Source: Salinivibrio sp. ES.052 (lineage in GTDB: Bacteria; Pseudomonadota; Gammaproteobacteria; Enterobacterales; Vibrionaceae). Taken from it: 64,000 bases of DNA. Numbering within the stretch: the stretch's first letter is position 1; each line of letters begins with the position of its first letter. This document shows positions 9,301 to 15,964 of this stretch, piece by piece. The notes below the pieces were generated by a model. That model did not search any database. It was not told where the DNA came from and was given only the letters and a program-made list of their open reading frames with translations. The DNA is taken from assembly GCF_900141775.1 (NCBI RefSeq), contig NZ_FSRI01000001.1:776251-840250 (forward strand). Reading direction: 5' to 3'. The position numbers were made by a program, and so were the translations under genes.

Positions 9301-9390
9301 ATTGAATGCAGTGTAATGAAAAATAGAGTTGTTGATGTGCTAGAAGGAACGATGCCTGCATTTGATAACAGAAGGGTTAAGTATCACTAA
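6316..9390 (+). CDS. TrlF-type PHP-domain / ABC-ATPase protein
   Basis: This 1024-residue protein joins an N-terminal PHP (metal phosphoesterase-like) domain to a split SMC/RecN-like ABC ATPase. PHP motifs are DLHIHTP (16-22) and SGSDAH near residue 275. The Walker A GNKGSGKS is at 375-382, a long coiled coil spans about 480-820, the ABC signature LSPGQ is at 904-908, the Walker B IILDQPEEN at 927-935, and the switch histidine is H963 in VTHN. The order agrees with what databases call the TrlF family of AAA-like ATPases; many PHP-ATPase fusions of this sort lie in mobile or defence regions. It begins 63 nt after a cassette crossover site, and an R''-type box follows the stop. A nuclease or DNA-damage sensor role is inference. 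Confidence 0.8.
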   Translation: MMDRNYNRGSEWRKWDLHIHTPASFHWEGPQFTSNADSPENTQIVDEMIHALNAAEPAVFAIMDYWTFDGWFALKRRLAQPEAPRLEKTVFPGIELRLVAPMEGRLNAHVLFSDKIDDQELRDFRAALHVALINRPLSDFSLKSLARTVGEDFLRTRGFDKNEVDQSDEVALKAGSTVAEITCESYKQALRSVPNGLALGFMPFNTNDGIAAVEWQEHYAYVLELFDTSPIFETRTPALWAAFAGIETEENKNWISNFQYALGNIPRLAVSGSDAHRFTGELGKCNRRGYGDYPSDKTTWIKANPTFEGLKQAIKEPAKRSFIGSTPPKCLLVKNNRSQFIDKLEVIKNSDSPTTDPWLDGTELALNYDMVAIIGNKGSGKSALADITALLGNSKQSHHFSFLKENRFRGKTGEPAKNFKAKITWVDEQELEKSLNENPATENVELVKYIPQGHFEELCNSHVSGKSSAFENELRSVIFSHADESIRLGAYDFDQLIEQQESSLRSNLESLRSELHKINWQIESVDNQMTDEVRKGIEEQLNQKKRLLEEHLKNRPPEVPEPTDKLSPEQQKAAENLASISTELEDIKNKRKEYQEEVANLAAKRKACKSIKEGLEVVERAVKQFSSEFDIDLELLGLEVSNLIKFQVDKHSISDIEKSTSARDVELKAGIQKLEADEKALENKRASLNAQLNAPQQSHQKYLDQLKLWEERKFELEGSKEAPDSLEGLKNRKEQLEELPIRRDRLKDERILLAGRVYDILEEQRKKREALFEPVQSLIQNNSLIRDEYKLQFSAELSTTIDQVSTKLFSFIKQASGEFRGESESLSVIKDLIDRHNFDDKESVLSFVSELNNKLEAASKNEAGIASILRKDRDAHEVYNFIFSLEYLEPRYTLTFQDAQIEQLSPGQRGALLLIFYLLVDKGNNPIILDQPEENLDNETVVSLLVPVLTEAKQKRQIIMVTHNPNLAVVCDAEQIIHCEFDRRNGHRITYTPGAIECSVMKNRVVDVLEGTMPAFDNRRVKYH

Positions 9391-9394
9391 CGAG

Positions 9395-9401
9395 ATGTAA
9401 C
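9395..9401 (+). other. R''-type box, possible remnant of an attC left end
   Basis: ATGTAAC, 5 nt after the stop of the large ATPase gene, is the exact reverse complement of GTTACAT at 6252-6258, the crossover box where that gene's cassette would begin. A full attC would need a palindrome and a GTT box next, but the following bases (CAACAAATTATTGG) show none. If real, this is a truncated attC. Confidence 0.4.
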
Positions 9402-9424
9402 AACAAATTATTGGAGAGTGAATC

Positions 9425-9759
9425 TTGAAATATTTAGTTTATAATACTGATGGTAGAGCCCATGGAAAGATTTATAAATCCATCAGAGAAGGCGCATTTT
9501 TTGATCTTGATAAATCTCAACATGGCTGGGAGTGTTTTTCTAGAATAAAAAAGGAGATGTCTTTTTTGTTATTAACGGAAACCGACGTATAGCGGTTGGA
9601 TATGAAGTAATCCATATTGAGGAAACGGTTGTACTAGGTGACCACCCTAAAACTGGAGACAAGGTAATTGGCACTATTGGCGGTGATACTCGCGTGTTAT
9701 TTGGCCGGCCGATAAAACGAGTAGATAAAGAATATTCCCTATTTGTTAAAAAAAAATAA
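9425..9759 (+). pseudogene. Frameshifted small gene (about 111 codons if repaired)
   Basis: A frame opening at TTG 9425 (ribosome site GGAGAG at 9413-9418) reads 55 codons to TAG at 9590-9592. From about 9550 the next frame reads on without a stop to TAA at 9757-9759 (DVFFVINGNRR... ...KRVDKEYSLFVKKK). Adding one A to the six-A run at 9548-9553 joins both parts into a single protein containing SRIKKGDVFFV. So the gene is either broken by a one-base deletion, rescued by slippage, or misread in a homopolymer. The joined product has no recognised family, no signal peptide and a small beta-rich look. It follows the large cassette gene directly and shares its AT-rich composition. Confidence 0.65.
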
Positions 9760-9921
9760 TATTGAAAGCTCTAAGTTAAACCCAGGAACGGGAAAGATGC
9801 GCCAAGGATTCAACTGTGCAGAGTTTTTTGACCGGGTTTATATTTGGAGGATTTTTCAGGATTGATGTCAAATTTTAGTTGAGTTTATCTTTAAAGCATC
9901 CAATTCAAACAAGGACGCGTT

Positions 9922-10374
9922 TTGAACACCATTAGAAAAGCTAACCCAAACGACGCACAGGCTATTTTTGATTTAAAAAGCCGTGCTATTTTAGCTAAGT
10001 GTTCGGCACACTATACGGAAGAACAGCTTTCACTTTGGGCGCACGGTAGCGTGTCTGAGCGTTTTATTGACGACGTGGTTGATACGTTTTATGTCTCTGA
10101 AATAGACGGGCAGGTAATCGGTAGCGGTAAGCTCAACACACAAACAGATGTAGTCGATGCCATCTTTGTTGAGCCAGATTACAGTGGCAGGGGCGCGGCG
10201 AAAAAGATGCTTCAGTTTTTAGAGCACCTAGCGAAAGAGCAGGACTTGCGATTGCTAACGCTCAATGCAGCGCCTTTTTATCGCGCATGCGGCTTCGTGG
10301 GCGATGAGGTATCAACGTATCACTCCCCAAAAGGGATCCGTTTGGATTGCGTGCCGATGGAAAAACCACTGTAA
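9922..10374 (+). CDS. GNAT-family N-acetyltransferase
   Basis: This is a 150-residue single-domain acetyltransferase that would use acetyl-CoA. The core shows the usual order: N-terminal alpha-beta segment, VDAIFVEPDYSGRGAAKKML (about 84-103) with the Arg-Gly-x-Gly/Ala-type acetyl-CoA loop, and a C-terminal FYRACGF typical of the family. The start is TTG at 9922 with AAGGA 6 nt upstream; no ATG fits better. The substrate cannot be predicted. It is the first gene after the AT-rich cassette block, and base composition returns toward that of the core here. A LysE-type gene follows after 27 nt in the same direction, so the two may be co-transcribed. Confidence 0.85.
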   Translation: MNTIRKANPNDAQAIFDLKSRAILAKCSAHYTEEQLSLWAHGSVSERFIDDVVDTFYVSEIDGQVIGSGKLNTQTDVVDAIFVEPDYSGRGAAKKMLQFLEHLAKEQDLRLLTLNAAPFYRACGFVGDEVSTYHSPKGIRLDCVPMEKPL

Positions 10375-10401
10375 ACACAACATCGATAATAAGGAGCAAG
10401 G

Positions 10402-11043
10402 ATGACTGATGTTTTATCACTCGTTTCAATAGGGTTCGCATTTTTTGTTGTTGCGGTCTCCCCGGGGCCGGCGAACATCTCCAATGCAACCATCGCCATG
10501 AGTAAGGGGCGAAAAGTTAGCCTTGTTTACGGCGCAGGGTTATCCATTGGGCTGCTGTTTTGGGGCATTGTCGCCGCCAGTGGCTTGGGTGTGGTGCTAC
10601 AAGGGTCGGTATATTTACTCATGCTGTTAAAAATCGTGGGTGGCGTTTATCTTCTATGGCTGGCTTACCTTTCTTTTAAATCATCCTTTAACGCCGCCGC
10701 GACGGTCTCTACAAACGATAGCCAAGAAGTGGGATACCGAAAGTGGTTTGTTCGTGGCGTGGTTTTAAATTCCTCTAACCCTAAAACCGTGGTGGCATGG
10801 ATGGCGGCTTTATCGGTTGGGATGGGTTCAAGCAGCGATGGGCTATTTCTTGTCGCTGCGGTGCTGACTTGTATGCTGGTCGGCTTTTTGGTGAATGGGA
10901 TGTACTCCCTGTTGTTTTCAATCAACGGCGTGATGAACGTCTACCAAAAAGTGGCGCATTGGGTTGAGCGGGTAGTGGCTGGGATCTTTGCGCTGGCAGG
11001 ATTAGGATTGCTGCGCTCCGCCTTTAGCCGCAATCCTGCGTGA
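10402..11043 (+). CDS. LysE/RhtB-family amino-acid exporter
   Basis: This 213-residue integral membrane protein has about six hydrophobic helices and the family signature SPGPANISNATIAMSKGRK (about 20-38). Members of the LysE/RhtB superfamily export amino acids or their derivatives using the proton gradient. A break with polar sequence (about 95-112) separates helices 3 and 4, and NPKTVVAWMAAL is a second conserved site. The ATG at 10402 has AAGGAG 5-10 nt upstream. It follows the GNAT gene closely; co-location of an acetyltransferase and an exporter could mean modification plus export of one compound, but that is speculative. The transported substrate is unknown. Confidence 0.88.
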   Translation: MTDVLSLVSIGFAFFVVAVSPGPANISNATIAMSKGRKVSLVYGAGLSIGLLFWGIVAASGLGVVLQGSVYLLMLLKIVGGVYLLWLAYLSFKSSFNAAATVSTNDSQEVGYRKWFVRGVVLNSSNPKTVVAWMAALSVGMGSSSDGLFLVAAVLTCMLVGFLVNGMYSLLFSINGVMNVYQKVAHWVERVVAGIFALAGLGLLRSAFSRNPA

Positions 11044-11164
11044 AGGCGTGACACACAAGGCGCTAGAGTAACGTGTTATTGCTAGGTGCGCGGGACTCAG
11101 CCCTTTGATAAAGAAAATTGTCGCGCTATTACTGACGTAATCATGAGTATCGGAACCTCAATAA

Positions 11165-11653
11165 ATGACACTCAGAGCCTTCACTCAATCGGACTATGAG
11201 CGATTGATAAACTGGATCGACTCAGACGAATTAAACTACCAATGGGGTGGCCCAACCTTCGATTTTCCGTTAAACGCGCACCAGCTTAGCCAGCATTGTG
11301 CACAACCCGACGTGTGGCCTTTTATGTTTTCTGTCTCGGGGGAGAGCGCGGGATACGCAGAGTTGGTCAAAACCAGTGAGGATCACTTTCGCATTTGTCG
11401 TGTTTTTATCGCTAAGCCGTTTCGCGGTCAAGGCATCGCCAATCAAATGCTCTGCCAGCTTATTCAATTGGCCACGTCAGAATATCGTGCTGACGCGTTA
11501 TCGCTCGCAGTGTTTGAGCACAACACCGCGGCTAAACGGTGCTATGAGTCATTGGGGTTTGTGGTCACTTCTCGAGAAAGCGGTATGCGTTCATTTCGCG
11601 GTGAGTCATGGGTATTGCTACGTATGGAAAAGTCGCTCTTATCATCCGATTAA
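11165..11653 (+). CDS. GNAT-family N-acetyltransferase (second)
   Basis: This 162-residue protein resembles the RimJ/RimL branch of GNAT acetyltransferases. Visible features are the N-terminal TLRAFTQSDYERL, the acetyl-CoA loop FRGQGIANQML (about 83-93), VFEHNTAAKRCYESLGF (about 118-134) and a C-terminal strand. Such proteins acetylate amino groups of proteins or small molecules; the target is not evident. It lies alone, 121 nt after the exporter gene and 60 nt before the arylamine N-acetyltransferase, with a weak ribosome site before ATG 11165. It is not closely similar to the GNAT at 9922, so it is not a recent duplicate. Confidence 0.85.
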   Translation: MTLRAFTQSDYERLINWIDSDELNYQWGGPTFDFPLNAHQLSQHCAQPDVWPFMFSVSGESAGYAELVKTSEDHFRICRVFIAKPFRGQGIANQMLCQLIQLATSEYRADALSLAVFEHNTAAKRCYESLGFVVTSRESGMRSFRGESWVLLRMEKSLLSSD

Positions 11654-11713
11654 CGCTTTACCTCAACCTAACTTGAGGTGTTAATCTGGTGCCATTCACA
11701 TAAGGAGTCGACG

Positions 11714-12529
11714 ATGACATCAGCACCCATGATTGAACAGTATTTACACCGCCTCGCGTTGAGTGAGGCGAAGGGCGTGGCACTGGTCACTGAGCTCATT
11801 GAAAAGCACTTGGCGCGGTATGCGTTCTCTAGCCTTAATGCCTTGGCAGGGCAGTCGCTTTCTTTACAGACCGATGCATTGTTTGAACGGTTGGTGGTGA
11901 ACCAACAAGGCGGCTATTGCTTTGAGCACAATAAAATTGCCTACCTTGCCCTGAAACATTTGGGGTTTGATGTGCGCAGTGTGCTGGCGCGAGTGATGCT
12001 TAATGGTAAACCTACCAATCCTCGTACTCACCGTATGAATGTGCTTGAGCTCGATGGCGAGACCTATCTAGTGGACGTTGGTTTTGGCAATAAAACCCCG
12101 CGCGGGTTACTCAATATCAACCAGAGCACCTGCACTATTGGGCACGATACCTATCAAATCACGCGCAATGGCGATGTGGTGACGGTGGTATTACACGAGC
12201 CCGATCAACCGCCATTAACACTGTACGAGGTTGAGCTTTATGACGTAGTAGAAGCCGACTTTGAAGTGGCGCATTTCTATTCTCATCAACACCCCGATGC
12301 GGTTTTCGTCAATAACCTCGTGGTGTCATTGATCACCGCTTCACACTGCTATTTGATTCGTAATCAGCAGTTTTTGGTCTGGGATGCGGCAGGGCAACTT
12401 GTCACCGATAAAAACATCGATAGCGTCGAGGCATTAACCCAGTTGGTTCACGAGGTGTTTTTATTGCAACCGCCCAAAGCGGTGTTGGAAACCGCGTTTG
12501 CACAGGTGGCGGCCAACGCGGCGGCGTAA
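11714..12529 (+). CDS. nat: Arylamine N-acetyltransferase
   Basis: This 271-residue cytosolic enzyme transfers acetyl groups from acetyl-CoA to arylamines and arylhydrazines. The full Cys-His-Asp triad is present: C69 in GGYCFEHN, H106 in RTHRMN and D121 in LVDVGFGN, at nearly the classic spacing of the family. The N-terminal helical bundle and the following beta barrel are of usual length. The start at ATG 11714 is preceded by AAGGAG with good spacing; a longer frame beginning at 11678 lacks one. A bidirectional hairpin terminator follows at 12560. It is the third acetyltransferase within 2.6 kb. Confidence 0.93.
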   Translation: MTSAPMIEQYLHRLALSEAKGVALVTELIEKHLARYAFSSLNALAGQSLSLQTDALFERLVVNQQGGYCFEHNKIAYLALKHLGFDVRSVLARVMLNGKPTNPRTHRMNVLELDGETYLVDVGFGNKTPRGLLNINQSTCTIGHDTYQITRNGDVVTVVLHEPDQPPLTLYEVELYDVVEADFEVAHFYSHQHPDAVFVNNLVVSLITASHCYLIRNQQFLVWDAAGQLVTDKNIDSVEALTQLVHEVFLLQPPKAVLETAFAQVAANAAA

Positions 12530-12559
12530 AAAACGATACGCAACTTTGTGTATTAAGCC

Positions 12560-12584
12560 AAAAGCCAGCACATTGCTGGCTTTT
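12560..12584. terminator. Bidirectional Rho-independent terminator
   Basis: An 11-bp stem AAAAGCCAGCA / TGCTGGCTTTT with a 3-nt loop carries A and T tracts on either side. It serves the acetyltransferase gene (plus) and the convergent TauE-type gene (minus). Confidence 0.85.
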
Positions 12585-12612
12585 TGGTTTGTGAATCGTT
12601 ATCGGTTTGGCG

Positions 12613-13422
12613 TTAACCCTGCAAAACATGCATGAGCATTTTGATACTGAGCAAGAGGGATAGCACGCCTAGCGTCTTTTTCAGTTTATCGGCGGGCAAA
12701 CGTGCAGCACAGGCTACACCCAGTGGTGCCGAGAAGTAACTGGCGAGCGAGAACAGCACCACCGAGGGAAGGTAAATATAGCCAAATGTGAGTTGCTCCG
12801 GTGTAGTGTTTTCCCAGCCGTTGAGCAAATACCCCAAGGTGCCCGTGATGGCGAGTGGAAACCCAATCGCTGCCGAGGTGCCAACCGCGTTTTTTACTGC
12901 TAAGTTTTGGCCGATTAAATACGGGACGATCATGCCGGCGCCGCTGACTGAGACGAGGGCAGAAATGGTGCCAATCAGTGTGCCAACCGCGACATTACCT
13001 GCCGGTCTGTGAGGCGTTAAGTTGGCTTGTGGGCGTTTGGGTTGGAACATTTTGTAAGCCACATAAAGCATAAACAGACTAAAAAAGAGAGCGAGTGCCA
13101 CACCGTTGACGGCCGCGGCTATGGTGGTGGCGATAAAGGTGCCGGCCATCACACCGATCGCCATGTTAGTGGCAAGTGATGTATGGACATGGCCTTTGGC
13201 ATAATGGGCACGCATACTACTGAAGGTGGTGAACACCATCGCGGCCATTGAGCTCCCGAGCGCCATATGGACGACGTGTTGGTCGCCAATCCCTTGCGCG
13301 GCAAACAATAAGGTAAAGGCTGGCACTGTTAACCCACCTCCTCCCACACCCACTAAACCGGCAATAAAGCCAACGCCGACCCCTAATAACGCGTAATAAA
13401 TGGCGAATGTTACGTCGATCAT
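12613..13422 (-). CDS. TauE/SafE-family membrane permease
   Basis: This 269-residue inner-membrane protein has about eight hydrophobic helices and two half-repeats, each with the Gly-rich motif of the family: LVGVGGGGLTVPAF (about 24-37) and SVSGAGMIVPYL (about 158-169). TauE/SafE proteins are thought to export sulfite, sulfoacetate or other organosulfur or carbon compounds; the substrate here is unknown. It is divergent from an AraC-type gene with 114 bp between the starts, a layout typical of a regulator and its target. It converges on the arylamine acetyltransferase gene at a shared terminator. Confidence 0.88.
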   Translation of the reverse strand: MIDVTFAIYYALLGVGVGFIAGLVGVGGGGLTVPAFTLLFAAQGIGDQHVVHMALGSSMAAMVFTTFSSMRAHYAKGHVHTSLATNMAIGVMAGTFIATTIAAAVNGVALALFFSLFMLYVAYKMFQPKRPQANLTPHRPAGNVAVGTLIGTISALVSVSGAGMIVPYLIGQNLAVKNAVGTSAAIGFPLAITGTLGYLLNGWENTTPEQLTFGYIYLPSVVLFSLASYFSAPLGVACAARLPADKLKKTLGVLSLLLSIKMLMHVLQG

Positions 13423-13536
13423 CGACCGTTCCTTTTTTTGCTAACCACAAGGCTTCACTGTAGGGTGTTATTGCATTGGCATGTTAATGCGCTTTGGCCT
13501 AATAATAATGAAATATGGCCAAGCAGGGAGAGCGGT

Positions 13537-14337
13537 ATGGGCGTTTGGGAGACAAGTGAGAGAGCGTCAGGCGCGGCGCTGATCACCTGTTCGTGGTCAC
13601 GTGAGGCTGATAATGGTAAAAGAGACACAAAGCGCTATCACTGGCACAGGCACCATAGAGGGCAGCTTTTATGTGTGCAATCGGGGCTGGTGCAGATAAA
13701 AACGGCCGAGGGCACATGGGTGTTGCCGCCGTCACGCGCTGGCTGGATCCCGCCCAACGCGAAACATAGTGTGCTTTTTTGTAATGCGGTGAGCGGCTAT
13801 TCGGTGTTACTTTTGCCTGCCGTATGCCAATCGTTGCCGAATCGCCCCCAAGTGGTCGGGTTGAATCAAATGCTGGAGTCGATGGTGATACGAAGCGCGG
13901 GATGGGATCAAGCGCAGCTCACTGCGGAGAACCGACGCATTGCTGATGTGATCATTGATGAAATCCGCACTGCAGAGGCTGAAGCGCTTTATCTACCGAT
14001 GCCAACCGATCCGCGATTAGTGCGTGTTGCCGAGGCGATTTTACGTCAGCCCGATAGTAAAAATACCGCGGAGCAGTGGGCCGAAGTGGGAGCATTGTCA
14101 GCCCGAACACTGCGACGTTTAATGCCGGCCGAAACCGGCCTGACTTTTGTGCAATGGCGACACCAAGCGCAGTTGAATCACGCATTAGCACTATTGGCGC
14201 AAGGTGAACGGGTGGGCGATGTGGCCTTTGCATTAGGTTACGCGACCCCAAGTAATTTTATCGCCATGTTTAAAAAGGCAATGGGGCATCCCCCGGCCTA
14301 TTATTTTTCTGGCTCACAGCGTAAGGACGTGCGATGA
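13537..14337 (+). CDS. AraC-family regulator with cupin sensor (NimR-like)
   Basis: This is a 266-residue transcription factor. The N-terminal cupin (about 30-110) contains HWHRHHRGQLLCVQSG and the WVLPPSRAGWIPP stretch typical of the NimR/YeaM branch, whose members often control a divergent exporter gene. Two helix-turn-helix units follow at about 175-255 (LSARTLRRLMPAETG and VGDVAFALGYATPSNFIAMF). ATG 13537 is preferred because AGGGAG lies 6 nt upstream; the longer frame from 13438 has no such site. By position it probably regulates the divergent TauE-type permease, and perhaps the hydrolase-like gene that overlaps its stop codon. Confidence 0.88.
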   Translation: MGVWETSERASGAALITCSWSREADNGKRDTKRYHWHRHHRGQLLCVQSGLVQIKTAEGTWVLPPSRAGWIPPNAKHSVLFCNAVSGYSVLLLPAVCQSLPNRPQVVGLNQMLESMVIRSAGWDQAQLTAENRRIADVIIDEIRTAEAEALYLPMPTDPRLVRVAEAILRQPDSKNTAEQWAEVGALSARTLRRLMPAETGLTFVQWRHQAQLNHALALLAQGERVGDVAFALGYATPSNFIAMFKKAMGHPPAYYFSGSQRKDVR

Positions 14338-15356
14338 ATATAAAACGATGGTTTACGGCAATGGTTGGGCTGGCATTGTCCTTCACTGTGAGTGCCAAGG
14401 AGTTTGCAACCAGTGGTTTGGCTTCACAGACGGTGTTTAACCCCGAGCGTGAATCGACGATCGAGGTGGATATTTGGTATCCCACCACATTGGATTCAAC
14501 CCATTTTGAGTTCGGCAAAAACAAAGTATTTGTAGGGACGAAAACCAACCTAAATGCGCCGGTTGCGTCGGGCAAACACCCTGTTGTGCTATTGGCACAT
14601 GGCGGCATGCGTGCAGCGCCCTTCCACGCGGGGTGGGTGGCGTCCGGTTTGGCCAAAGCGGGATTTATCGTGGTGGTGCCGCAGCAAGTTGGGTTTTCGG
14701 CCGCGAATGTTACGTCGGCACCCAGTGAGTTGTGGTTGCGGCCGAGCGATCTATCAATCAGTTTGACGCATCTCATAGATACCGCGCCGTTTAAGCAGGC
14801 TATCGACACTGACCATGTGTATGGGGTTGGGTTTTTCTTAGGCGGCACGTCCATGCTGTCACTGGCAGGGGCGAAGTTTGATCCGGCGCTTTACAAGCAA
14901 TCTTGCACACAGGAAGGGGTGAATATTGATTGCCAATGGCTCCAGAAAAACCAGGTGGATTTGAGCAAGGTGTCTGAGCCCATGCTTGGCCGCTCCAATC
15001 ACGATGATCGAATCAAAGCCATTGTGGCGATTAATCCTGAATTAACCAAAACATTGGATGCACAGAGCCTTGGTGACATCAAGGTGCCCGTGAAAGTAAT
15101 GGATATTCGTGGCCGTCATGCTGCGCTGCCGGAACTGGAGGTGGCCGAATCCATCGCCGCGATTCCGAATATGACGTCAATGACAACGCCGCATACCACT
15201 ATTTTTAGTGCGTTTAGTCGGTGTACGGAAAAAGGTGTGCAGATATTAGCATTGGAAGGGGAAGGCAATCTTTGCCAAACGTCAGCGCAACAACCCCGAG
15301 AAGAGGCGCACAGGCTGATTATGAACGCGATTACCCGCTTTATTGATCACCAATGA
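14334..15356 (+). CDS. Secreted alpha/beta-hydrolase-like protein lacking the nucleophile serine
   Basis: This 340-residue protein has a signal peptide (1-21, ending VSAKE) and the fold signature of the predicted dienelactone hydrolases (COG4188 type): HPVVLLAHGG (about 80-89) for the oxyanion region, the nucleophile elbow near residue 168, KVPVKVMDIRGRH for the acidic residue strand and PHTTIFSAF for the histidine region. The elbow reads G166-F-F-L-G-G where the family has G-x-S-x-G-G; codon 168 is TTC, one base from the serine codon TCC. The enzyme is therefore probably inactive or has another role, unless the base is a sequencing error. Its ATG overlaps the stop of the AraC gene, so the two are translationally linked. 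Confidence 0.85.
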   Translation: MNIKRWFTAMVGLALSFTVSAKEFATSGLASQTVFNPERESTIEVDIWYPTTLDSTHFEFGKNKVFVGTKTNLNAPVASGKHPVVLLAHGGMRAAPFHAGWVASGLAKAGFIVVVPQQVGFSAANVTSAPSELWLRPSDLSISLTHLIDTAPFKQAIDTDHVYGVGFFLGGTSMLSLAGAKFDPALYKQSCTQEGVNIDCQWLQKNQVDLSKVSEPMLGRSNHDDRIKAIVAINPELTKTLDAQSLGDIKVPVKVMDIRGRHAALPELEVAESIAAIPNMTSMTTPHTTIFSAFSRCTEKGVQILALEGEGNLCQTSAQQPREEAHRLIMNAITRFIDHQ

Positions 15357-15403
15357 CGGGCTGACTGGTGCATATGTGCAAGGTCGTCACGAACACAGAA
15401 CAC

Positions 15404-15433
15404 AAAAAAACCAGCCAATGAGCTGGTTTTTTT
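15404..15433. terminator. Bidirectional Rho-independent terminator
   Basis: An AAAAAAACCAGC / GCTGGTTTTTTT stem with a short loop lies between the convergent hydrolase-like gene and grxA. Confidence 0.88.
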
Positions 15434-15451
15434 AATCGGTCACTCGGCAGA

Positions 15452-15718
15452 TTAGTCTTGGAAAAGGCCGAGGTTTTCTTTGGCGTAGGCTTCAAATTCG
15501 GTAAAGCCGCCAACGTGCTCTTGATCAACAAAGATTTGTGGCACGGTTTCAACCGGCTTGCCGACCGTTTTTTCTAGGTCGGCTTTGCTGATACCTTCTG
15601 CGTGAATATCAACGTAGCGATAGTTAAAATCTTCACGGTTTGTTTTCAGTTCTTCAGCCAAATCTTTTGCGCGAACACAGAACGGGCAGCCAGGGCGACC
15701 AAAAATCACGACCAACAT
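15452..15718 (-). CDS. grxA: Glutaredoxin 1
   Basis: This is a small glutathione-dependent disulfide reductase that in E. coli supplies electrons to ribonucleotide reductase and reduces OxyR. The active site CPFC falls at residues 11-14 when the second ATG (15718) is used, as in E. coli GrxA, and the AAAGGAG ribosome site is then correctly spaced; the ATG at 15724 would sit right against it. GKPVETVPQIFVD and VGGFTEF are the glutathione-binding motifs. The product is 88 residues. It is divergent from nfsA, as it is from the ybjC-nfsA operon in E. coli, where OxyR controls grxA; OxyR control here is inferred. Confidence 0.95.
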   Translation of the reverse strand: MLVVIFGRPGCPFCVRAKDLAEELKTNREDFNYRYVDIHAEGISKADLEKTVGKPVETVPQIFVDQEHVGGFTEFEAYAKENLGLFQD

Positions 15719-15964
15719 ATTCATCTCCTTTAGCGTTAATGGCGATACTATGCCTGATGGGCGAGCGTTAGAAAAGACGAATTTCCCTTTTGCACCAATA
15801 GGAAAAACCGATGATAAGGCCTAATGCGTGCCAGGGCAGGTGGCTGTACGTTTGCCGGTTAAACGCGATGGAAGACGTAGGGCCGGGTGATTGCTTCGCT
15901 GTGTATAAAGGTGTAAAACCATCAAGTCCCGCTTTTACGGCTCAACGTCAAATAAGGAAGCACA

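Noticed and set aside
9769-9781. GTTAAAC (9775-9781) as a further integron crossover site, preceded by GCTCTAAGT that also occurs at 6259-6267
   Set aside because: It fits the GTTRRRY box, but no palindromic attC arms surround it and no matching R'' box was found; the 9-bp match may be chance.
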